The notes beneath the pieces are model-generated. The model searched no databases, was not told where the DNA came from, and saw nothing but the letters and a program-made list of their open reading frames with translations. A stretch of 64,000 nucleotides of DNA from Neomoorella sulfitireducens (GTDB taxonomy: Bacteria > Bacillota > DSM-521 > Neomoorellales > Neomoorellaceae): contig NZ_JANRHG010000002.1 of NCBI RefSeq assembly GCF_024733845.1, positions 124,001 to 188,000 on the forward strand, written 5' to 3'. The position numbers were made by a program, and so were the translations under genes. Positions 9,196 through 15,556 of this stretch are shown one piece after another. The stretch's first letter is position 1. Every line of letters starts with the position of its first letter.

Positions 9196-10158
9196 TTATA
9201 TTTTCCGGTGCAGTTTCAATAATTCCAGAAGAACTGTGTCCCTGAATTCTGCAATCTCACCTACCGTCTTGCCCAGTTCAGGTGGCCTGTTTTCTATTTC
9301 CCGGAGTACACCCTCATAAGCTACATCAGGCCAGCCCTCCGGTTCCTTGCTCCAGGTCGCCATATCGCGCAGGCGCATCTCGGTAGATTCTTTCAGGGCA
9401 CTCATCAGGCCTTTGATCCCTTTCTCGCCGCCGCCAAGATGGAAGGCCAAATTGGGTCCAAGGGCAGCATAGCGTAAACCGGGCCCGTACACCACCGCTT
9501 TATCAATATCTTCTACCGAGCATACGCCTTTGGTCACCAGGTCGACTGCTTCGCGATAAAGGGCCAGCTGTAAGCGGTTGGCAATAAAACCGGAAACTTC
9601 TTTATTTAAGACTACAGGTTCCTTGCCGATACGAACATAAAATTCATAGGCGGCCTGTACTACAGCATCGCTTGTCTTTTCTCCTTTAACAATTTCAACC
9701 AGGGGAATTAGATGAGGAGGATTATACGGGTGCCCACCTACCAATCTTTCCGGGTACCGCATGGGTTTCGCAATCTCTGTTATTAATAAACCGGAAGTGC
9801 TGGTGGCAATTATGGCGTCTGGTTCAGCATATTTTTCAACTTCAGCCATGACCGCGTGTTTTAAATCATATTCTTCAGGAAGGGACTCTTGAATGAACTG
9901 TACACCTGTAACTGCTGTCTTGAGATCAGTAGTATATTCAACCATTTCCAGGGCTCGATTTTTTACTTCTTCATGCAGGAAACCTTTCTTAACGAGAAAA
10001 TCGAGGTTTTTCTCTACGGCATTTTTTACCCGCTGCAGGGATTCCTGCCGTCTTGTATATACTTTGGTAGGAATACCTTTCATCAGGAAGTTAGTTGCCC
10101 AGCCCGAACCTATTACCCCGGCTCCAAGGCAGGCTATTTTTTTTATCTCGTTAGTCAT
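9196..10158 (-). CDS. 3-hydroxyacid dehydrogenase, lambda-crystallin / carnitine-dehydrogenase type; candidate 3-hydroxy-5-oxohexanoate dehydrogenase
   Basis: A 320-residue member of the 3-hydroxyacyl-CoA dehydrogenase superfamily. It carries GAGVIGSGWA at the N-terminus, STSGLL and GHPYNPPHLIPLVE in place of HFFNPP, and GPGLRYAALGP followed by HLGGGEKG in the C-terminal domain. That set marks the L-carnitine/L-gulonate dehydrogenase branch, which oxidises free beta-hydroxy acids rather than CoA esters. A beta-keto acid cleavage enzyme is directly downstream and an M24 hydrolase directly upstream. It would oxidise 3-hydroxy-5-oxohexanoate to 3,5-dioxohexanoate (triacetate) in the proposed route; carnitine is the alternative. 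Confidence 0.82.
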   Translation of the reverse strand: MTNEIKKIACLGAGVIGSGWATNFLMKGIPTKVYTRRQESLQRVKNAVEKNLDFLVKKGFLHEEVKNRALEMVEYTTDLKTAVTGVQFIQESLPEEYDLKHAVMAEVEKYAEPDAIIATSTSGLLITEIAKPMRYPERLVGGHPYNPPHLIPLVEIVKGEKTSDAVVQAAYEFYVRIGKEPVVLNKEVSGFIANRLQLALYREAVDLVTKGVCSVEDIDKAVVYGPGLRYAALGPNLAFHLGGGEKGIKGLMSALKESTEMRLRDMATWSKEPEGWPDVAYEGVLREIENRPPELGKTVGEIAEFRDTVLLELLKLHRKI

Positions 10159-10177
10159 TTCTTTTCCCCCTCGCTTT

Positions 10178-10215
10178 AAAACCTGCCCAAGGCTTATCAG
10201 TCTTGGGCAGGTTTT
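10178..10215 (-). terminator. Strong intra-operon hairpin with short U-run
   Basis: A perfect 14-bp stem, AAAACCTGCCCAAG paired to CTTGGGCAGGTTTT, with a 10-nt loop, in the 74-bp gap between the M24 hydrolase and dehydrogenase genes. Read leftward it ends in TTTTAAAG, so it can act as a partial intrinsic terminator. The pathway logic and the lack of another obvious promoter suggest readthrough. It may set a lower level for the downstream half of the operon. Confidence 0.7.
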
Positions 10216-10232
10216 ATGGCTTTAATTTCTTC

Positions 10233-11489
10233 TTAATACGGGATCCAGCATTCAATAAGCTCGTCAATCGGGAAGCGCGATATTACCTCATTGCCGTTTT
10301 CTGTTATTACTACCATTTCTTCCAGGCGGACGCCGTCTTTCTCTCCTACTTTTCCTGCATAAGTTTCTATGGCTATAACCATACCGGGCTGGAATTCTAT
10401 TTCAGGTTGACCAGAACGCACATAGCTCGGCGTGGCCAGCGGTTTGTCGTGCAAGCCCAGGCCAAGACCGTGGGCAATGCAGTAAGGATCTACCTGCCCC
10501 CAGTCGTTGGGACCCCAGCCCCAGACTTCGGGAGTTTGCGGGAATGCTTTCATCAGATCATAATTGGTCTTCCCGGGTCTTAAAACTTCAATACCGGAAC
10601 GGAGAAAATCTAAAGCCTGGGCGTAAATTTCTTTTTGCCTGGGTGTGGCCTTGCCGCAGCAGAAGGTCCTGTACACGCATGTCTTGTATCCCTGATAGGA
10701 AGCCCCGTTGACATCGACGTAGACTAAATCGCCGGGACGGATCATTTTATCGGTAAAGCACCAGTTGTAGGGATTGGTGTTGTACCCGGACATGACTACC
10801 AGGGCTTCATTATGGTCAATTCCTTCTTCGTACAGGGCTTGCAGGGCCACACCCACCAGGTCGTGCTCTTTCACGCCTGGCCGGATGGCGTCTACTACCG
10901 CTGCGAAAGCTTTTTCCGTAAGTGCGGCCGCAATTTTAATCAACTCGATCTCGTCAACGGTTTTAATCATGCGGGCGTTGTCCAGGGTTTGCTTGGCATA
11001 TACCGCTTTAACCCCGCGCCTGGCAAAAGCCTCGGCATAGAGCATCGACAGGGCGGTTCCCTCAATACCAATAGTTTCACCCTTAATACCAAATTCCTCC
11101 ATCAATTTAATTACAGTATCTACATGAATTTGAACCGCAGGGCTATCCGCGCTGCTGGAAGAAATATAGGCATTGGGAAGGGAAGGGCGAATACGTCCTT
11201 TCATCCATGGCATCCTGCGTTCTACTTCACTCGGTGTTCCCCCGCCGAACAGGATCGGCTCGCCGTTGGCCGGGCAAAATACCATCTGGAATTCAGCCTG
11301 TCGCAACGGGGTTGTGACCCAATAAGAAGTTAAATAGCGTATGGTATCGGCACCAAAGGACATTATGGCCGCTATGCCGTCCTTTTTCATTTGTTCCTGG
11401 GCCCTTGCCAGTCTTTCCCGGCGCAAGCGGTCATAATCAATCCTCTGCTCGTAATCTACTGCACTCCTCCCGAAAGCACCGTAAACCAT
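10233..11489 (-). CDS. M24 (creatinase/aminopeptidase P fold) hydrolase; candidate dihydrophloroglucinol ring-opening enzyme
   Basis: 418 residues from the ATG at 11489, which has a textbook AAGGAGGT six bases upstream; the longer frame to 11525 is discarded. The N-terminal creatinase-like domain is followed by the pita-bread domain. Of the five M24 metal ligands, Asp259, His340 (IAHGLGLG), Glu375 (AIETYAG) and Glu390 (RLEEM) are present. The second aspartate position holds Cys271 (GYKTCVYRTF). The family includes peptidases, creatinase, ectoine hydrolase and the DMSP lyase DddP. Its place between the SDR and the hydroxyacid dehydrogenase makes it the only hydrolase available to open the dihydrophloroglucinol ring. 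That function is inference; the fold is secure. Confidence 0.8.
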   Translation of the reverse strand: MVYGAFGRSAVDYEQRIDYDRLRRERLARAQEQMKKDGIAAIMSFGADTIRYLTSYWVTTPLRQAEFQMVFCPANGEPILFGGGTPSEVERRMPWMKGRIRPSLPNAYISSSSADSPAVQIHVDTVIKLMEEFGIKGETIGIEGTALSMLYAEAFARRGVKAVYAKQTLDNARMIKTVDEIELIKIAAALTEKAFAAVVDAIRPGVKEHDLVGVALQALYEEGIDHNEALVVMSGYNTNPYNWCFTDKMIRPGDLVYVDVNGASYQGYKTCVYRTFCCGKATPRQKEIYAQALDFLRSGIEVLRPGKTNYDLMKAFPQTPEVWGWGPNDWGQVDPYCIAHGLGLGLHDKPLATPSYVRSGQPEIEFQPGMVIAIETYAGKVGEKDGVRLEEMVVITENGNEVISRFPIDELIECWIPY

Positions 11490-11591
11490 GAAAGAACCTC
11501 CTTGCGAAATATATCCTGTTTTCATTTTTTAATTATTACTGCCTTATCCTTAAATCTTTATGTTAATCTCTTCTCTCTAAATCATTTGTGT

Positions 11592-12365
11592 TTAACCTAC
11601 CGCCGTGAGCCCCCCGTCGGGATATAAAACCTGGCCTGTTACAAAGTCCGAAGCAGGAGACGCCAGGTAAACGGCCGCGCCTATTACATCCTCGGGCAGG
11701 CCAATGCGCTTCAGGGGGATATTGCCGATATACTTTTCTTTTCCAGCCGGGTCTTTTCTTATCAAGTCGGCAACCATTTTTGTTTCGGTTAAAGCGGGCC
11801 CGATGGCATTAACAGTGATGTTGTAAGGTGCCAGCTCAACTGCCAGCATGCGTGTCATCATGTCCAGGGCTCCTTTGCTCGCGCCGTAAGCAGTATTCCC
11901 GCCCCCGCAAGCCCGGGCACCCCTTACCGAGGAAATGTTAATTATTTTTCCGTATTTCTGCTGGGCCATTAATTTAGCGAACTCTTTACAGCAAATCATC
12001 ACGCCGCGTACATTTACTTTGAATACGTTGTCCCATTCCTCCATGGGAAATTCGAGGGCAGGGTACTTTACGTTATACCCCTGGGAATTTACCAGGATGT
12101 GTACTGTACCCATCTCCGCCACAACTTTAGCCACGAGTTCCTGGATGCTTTTCTCTTCGCCGGAATCGACCTGGAAGTATTTAATATCCTTGCCGATCTC
12201 GTTTTTAATTTCTTCAGCCGCCCTCTTTAGATTTTCCAGGTTCCTGCTGGCAATGCCTACACCGGCACCATAAAAGGCCAATCCTTTAGCAATAGCCTGC
12301 CCGATACCACCGGCCCCGCCGATAACGATGGCGTTTTTACCTTTTAAAGAAAATATGTCCTCCAT
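11592..12365 (-). CDS. SDR-family reductase; candidate phloroglucinol reductase
   Basis: A 257-residue short-chain dehydrogenase/reductase. GGAGGIG near residue 16 binds the nucleotide, and SRN after strand 2 would tolerate NADP. NSQG replaces the usual NNAG. The catalytic Ser is in NISSVRG, and Tyr/Lys are in AYGASKGA. An AGGAG precedes the ATG at 12365. Known phloroglucinol reductases are NADPH-dependent SDRs that reduce the aromatic ring through its keto tautomer. This gene is second in a promoter-led operon, followed by a hydrolase, a hydroxyacid dehydrogenase and a keto-acid cleavage enzyme in pathway order. The assignment rests on that order. Confidence 0.8.
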   Translation of the reverse strand: MEDIFSLKGKNAIVIGGAGGIGQAIAKGLAFYGAGVGIASRNLENLKRAAEEIKNEIGKDIKYFQVDSGEEKSIQELVAKVVAEMGTVHILVNSQGYNVKYPALEFPMEEWDNVFKVNVRGVMICCKEFAKLMAQQKYGKIINISSVRGARACGGGNTAYGASKGALDMMTRMLAVELAPYNITVNAIGPALTETKMVADLIRKDPAGKEKYIGNIPLKRIGLPEDVIGAAVYLASPASDFVTGQVLYPDGGLTAVG

Positions 12366-12424
12366 CCTTTTTTCGCTCCTTTTACTTTTTTACTTCCCTT
12401 TGGCGGGAAGCCTTTTCCCTGTTT

Positions 12425-12793
12425 TTATTCGGCGATTATGACCAGCATGGTAGCCGGTTTGTTGGTTTCGTTAATGAGTTCTCGTTTCTCCCCGGGGCCA
12501 ATGTAAACGGAATCCCATTCCTTTAATACCATCTTGCCGGACTCAGAAATAACCGTCATCTCACCCTCCAGGACAAAATAAACCCTTTCTACCGGGGCAC
12601 TGTCATACTCTGCTCCACCACCCGGCAGAAAATGAGACATACCCATCCAGAACTTCTGGGCACCGCTTTCTTCCTTCCCGTGTAATTTCAGCGACACCAT
12701 TTTGAAATGCCTGGGAGCCTCATACGGTTTTACATCTTTTAACTCGATCTTTTTCAAACCCGTTATCCTCCCATCAAAAAAATTTCCCGCCAT
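12425..12793 (-). CDS. Small cupin-domain protein
   Basis: A 122-residue single cupin and the first gene after a LysR-type promoter. The barrel is recognisable (FLPGGGAEYDSAP, VYFVLEGEMTV, DSVYIGPGEKRELIN). The histidines that bind metal in classic cupins are absent: motif 1 has no HxH and motif 2 has Arg where His is usual. A metal-dependent enzyme is therefore unlikely. A binding or isomerase-like role for a ring intermediate is possible but unproven. The leader is very short, about 15 nt from the predicted start point. Confidence 0.75.
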   Translation of the reverse strand: MAGNFFDGRITGLKKIELKDVKPYEAPRHFKMVSLKLHGKEESGAQKFWMGMSHFLPGGGAEYDSAPVERVYFVLEGEMTVISESGKMVLKEWDSVYIGPGEKRELINETNKPATMLVIIAE

Positions 12794-12814
12794 AAACCAG
12801 GCTCTCTAAGTAAA

Positions 12815-12882
12815 ATGTTAGAACAAACATTTTTAAATGTGAAATACAGTATTAAATCGCCGATTATGCACAAAATGCATAA
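12815..12882 (-). promoter_or_regulatory. LysR-type promoter 1 with operator, for the cupin-SDR-M24 operon
   Basis: The 19-bp operator TTATGCACAAAATGCATAA (12864-12882) is a 7-5-7 inverted repeat of the TTAT-N11-ATAA type. Nineteen bp nearer the gene is a minus-strand -35 TTTCAC (12839-12844), then 18 bp, then -10 TAACAT (12815-12820). A second conserved element (GTGAAATAC, then TAT) overlaps the -35 and is centred exactly 30 bp from the operator. The same geometry recurs at 18000-18067 and 24100-24167. An AT-rich inverted repeat (AAAATGTT / AACATTTT, 12812-12833) overlaps the -10. Confidence 0.78.
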
Positions 12883-12895
12883 TAGCTACCTTTTT

Positions 12896-13780
12896 CTAAG
12901 GCTGCCCGTTGTTATTGCCTGGCTGGTATTCATAAAACCCCTTCCCTGTTTTACGCCCCCATTCACCCCGGACGAATTTTTCTACTACAGCCGGTGAAGG
13001 TTTATATGCCGGGTTGCCGGTTTCACGGTAACGGTTCATGCGGGCACGGTAAAGCAGGTCAATGCCTATAATATCCATTAGCCTGAATGGACCCAGGGGC
13101 TGGCCCAGGGCATGCCTTATGGCCAGGTCAATATCTTCATAAGAAGCGACACCCAGGTCGTATAAGTGTGCCGCCTCGTCCATCATGGCATCCATGATGC
13201 GATTGACAACGAACCCTTCGATTTCTTTTTTAATCAGGATGGGTATCTTATCCATACTTTTACTGATCTCCATTACCTGGTTAATGGTATGCTCCGATAC
13301 ATGCGGGCCTTTAACTACTTCCACAACCTTGACTACCAGGGGAGGGTTGAAGAAATGTAAATTGCACACCTTGTCCGGGCGGGAGGTGGCACTGGCTATT
13401 TTGGAACTGACAAAATTGGAGGTGTTGGTTACAAGAATGGCATGGGGAGGTGTTAGCCTGTCCAGTTCGGCAAAAAGCTGCCGTTTTAATTCCAGGTCCT
13501 CGGTAATTGATTCAATTACCAAATCGGCCTCCCGCGCCCCTTCCTCGAGGGACGAGGTAAAGGTTATACGAGCAAGGGCTTGCCCGGCAAATTCTTCCTC
13601 CATGCGCCCTTTTTTCACCCTGCCGGCAAGATAGTCTTCAACCAGTTTCCTGGCTTTATCAAGCATTGCCGTATCCTTGTCCATGCAAAAAGCCTCGTAA
13701 CCTGCCATGGCCGCGCAGAGGGCGATCTGGTGCCCCATTACGCCGGCACCGACGACACAAATTTTTTTAACAGCCTGCAT
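12896..13780 (-). CDS. 3-hydroxybutyryl-CoA dehydrogenase paralogue
   Basis: A 294-residue 3-hydroxyacyl-CoA dehydrogenase with GAGVMGHQ for NAD binding, TNTSNFVSS, LHFFNPPLV and a C-terminal domain ending GRKTGKGFYEY. AGGGGG lies 8 nt before the ATG. It closes the leftward glycyl-radical-enzyme operon (43 bp after the flavoprotein gene) and stops just before promoter 1 of the next operon. It acts on acetoacetyl-CoA or a related acyl-CoA. Why the island carries two such enzymes is unclear; different chain or substituent specificity is likely. Confidence 0.88.
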   Translation of the reverse strand: MQAVKKICVVGAGVMGHQIALCAAMAGYEAFCMDKDTAMLDKARKLVEDYLAGRVKKGRMEEEFAGQALARITFTSSLEEGAREADLVIESITEDLELKRQLFAELDRLTPPHAILVTNTSNFVSSKIASATSRPDKVCNLHFFNPPLVVKVVEVVKGPHVSEHTINQVMEISKSMDKIPILIKKEIEGFVVNRIMDAMMDEAAHLYDLGVASYEDIDLAIRHALGQPLGPFRLMDIIGIDLLYRARMNRYRETGNPAYKPSPAVVEKFVRGEWGRKTGKGFYEYQPGNNNGQP

Positions 13781-13823
13781 TCATATATCCCCCTTGAATG
13801 TAAACGATAACAGTAATAACCAT

Positions 13824-14456
13824 TTATTCCGGGGCCGTCTTTAGCAACCGTACCTGCCTGACAATATTCCTGCCCAGGGTACGGCATTCGTGCAAGGCCA
13901 GGGTATCCTCGTCCACCCTGTTTTTCCAGGTTATTTTTTCGTTGACAAGCTCTTGAAATAGCGTGCCAATTGCTCCTCCATTATAAAGGCGTCCTTCCTG
14001 GTCGCGGCTGTCAACGACAATCATACCGTTACTTATCAGGAAGCGTTCCAGGATCACCTGGGTTATTTCCTGGCCGCCGTTGCGTAAACCCGCATGGACT
14101 ACTGCCGCACCGACCTTACCACGGAGGACATTACAGCACATATGCAGCCACCGCGTGCGATCCATAAAAATTTTCATCAGGCCGGTAACATTAAAAACAT
14201 ATACCGGCGATCCTAATACTATTGCGTCGGCAGCCTTCATCTTCTCGGCAATAAAATCCATGTCATCATCTTTGATAGAACACCCTGTCACCTTTAAGCA
14301 ATGGTTACAAGCCCGGCAGGGTTTTATGTGAAATTCACTCAGCTCAAGCAATTCTGCCCCGGCTCCCATGTTTTTGACTTCCTCCAGCACCGTCTCCAGC
14401 AACCTGGAGGTATTGTAACCCTTGCGATGGCTGCCATTTATAGCCAAAACTTTCAT
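13824..14456 (-). CDS. Iron-sulfur flavoprotein (flavodoxin-fold NAD(P)H reductase)
   Basis: A 210-residue flavodoxin-like protein starting MKVLAINGSHRKGYNTSRLL, the FMN phosphate loop. CRACNHC then TGC gives C-x2-C-x2-C-x5-C, the compact [4Fe-4S] motif of iron-sulfur flavoproteins. GSPVYVFNVTG is the second FMN loop. Such proteins pass electrons between ferredoxin and small acceptors. It lies between the activase and a 3-hydroxyacyl-CoA dehydrogenase, so a role in supplying electrons to the activase or to ring chemistry is plausible but not demonstrated. Confidence 0.85.
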   Translation of the reverse strand: MKVLAINGSHRKGYNTSRLLETVLEEVKNMGAGAELLELSEFHIKPCRACNHCLKVTGCSIKDDDMDFIAEKMKAADAIVLGSPVYVFNVTGLMKIFMDRTRWLHMCCNVLRGKVGAAVVHAGLRNGGQEITQVILERFLISNGMIVVDSRDQEGRLYNGGAIGTLFQELVNEKITWKNRVDEDTLALHECRTLGRNIVRQVRLLKTAPE

Positions 14457-14510
14457 AACTTTACCATCACCTGTCAGCCCGTTATTTTCACCGGTCGTGT
14501 TGTTTTAAAA

Positions 14511-15431
14511 TTACCCGCCTATCTGGACGGGTAAGCCGTAATTGCGGAAAAAGGCCAGTAACTCCTCTTGCCTTTCCCGGGATAAAGGTTTCACATTTAA
14601 CGCGTAGTCCTTTTCCAGTTGTTCGTATTTCACCTTACCATACTCATGGTAAGGCATCAGATCCACTCTTTCGACACTCCTGAGTTGTGCCAGCAGTTCT
14701 GCCGTGGCCTGCAAATTTGCCGTGGAATCATTGTATCCAGGGATGACCGGCAACCTTATTATGATTGGTTTCCCTTTGGCGTTAAGGTTTTTGAGATTTT
14801 CCAATATCCTTTCATTGGAAACCCCTGTGGCTGCCACATGCCTGCGCGGGTCCAAACCTTTCAGGTCAAACAACAGCAAATCCGCTTCTTCGAGGACTTT
14901 TAACCCTTCCGCCGTGGTAGTATAGCCGCAGGTGTCAAGGGCTACATGGATATAATTATCCTTGCATTTTTTTATGAATTCCCGGGTAAAGGCCGCCTGG
15001 AAGGTCGGTTCTCCTCCCCCTACCGTTACCCCTCCCCCGGAGAGGCGATAAAACTGTTCATCCTTTTTTACGATCTCGAATAACTCATCGACTGTATAAT
15101 ACCTGCCAAAACAATCTAGCGCCCCGGTGGGACAGGTTGCGATACACTGCATACAACCTGTACAAAGCGACCTGTTAATTTGCACCCTTGATCCTGTTTC
15201 ACCTGTTAAAAGGGTTATTGCATTTTCCGGGCATCCGGTGATGCAGGCGCCGCAGGCTTTGCACAACGCTGCATTAAGCTTGACTTCAGGATGCAGCAGC
15301 TGGCCCTCTGGATTGCAACACCATACACACCTCAGGGGACAGCCCTTCAAAAATACCGTCGTCCTTATACCCGGCCCGTCGACAAAGGAACCATGGATAA
15401 TATGAAATACTATACCGCGGGTATTATTCAC
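14511..15431 (-). CDS. Glycyl-radical enzyme activating enzyme (radical SAM)
   Basis: 306 residues from a GTG at 15431 with AGG six bases upstream; a longer frame reaches 15485. HGSFVDGPGIRTTVFLKGC is the family opening. CPLRCVWC gives the radical-SAM C-x3-C-x2-C cluster. A ferredoxin insert follows with two motifs (CKACGACITGC and CTGCMQCIATC), as in activases of PFL-like dehydratases and decarboxylases. SGGGVTVGGGEP is the SAM-binding stretch. It is normally dedicated to the adjacent glycyl radical enzyme, whose radical glycine is missing here. Confidence 0.93.
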   Translation of the reverse strand: MNNTRGIVFHIIHGSFVDGPGIRTTVFLKGCPLRCVWCCNPEGQLLHPEVKLNAALCKACGACITGCPENAITLLTGETGSRVQINRSLCTGCMQCIATCPTGALDCFGRYYTVDELFEIVKKDEQFYRLSGGGVTVGGGEPTFQAAFTREFIKKCKDNYIHVALDTCGYTTTAEGLKVLEEADLLLFDLKGLDPRRHVAATGVSNERILENLKNLNAKGKPIIIRLPVIPGYNDSTANLQATAELLAQLRSVERVDLMPYHEYGKVKYEQLEKDYALNVKPLSRERQEELLAFFRNYGLPVQIGG

Positions 15432-15556
15432 TTTTATCCTGCCTTTCCTGGAAACACTATTAAAAAGTAACTGCCGTCCCGCCATTCCAGGCAGTGGTAT
15501 TGCCGGCTATGATCCAGGCTGGAACCCTGCGGGGCTCTTCCTCGCATTACAAATTT

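Noticed and set aside
8318-10158. Carnitine degradation (carnitine dehydrogenase plus dehydrocarnitine cleavage)
   Set aside because: The two families fit, but the adjacent transhydroxylase, SDR and M24 genes and the shared regulon point to phloroglucinol-type chemistry; no betaine or trimethylamine genes are visible. Kept only as an alternative.
10233-11489. DMSP lyase (DddP) annotation for the M24 protein
   Set aside because: The domain layout is close to DddP, but the metal-site Asp is replaced by Cys and no DMSP or acrylate genes are near.
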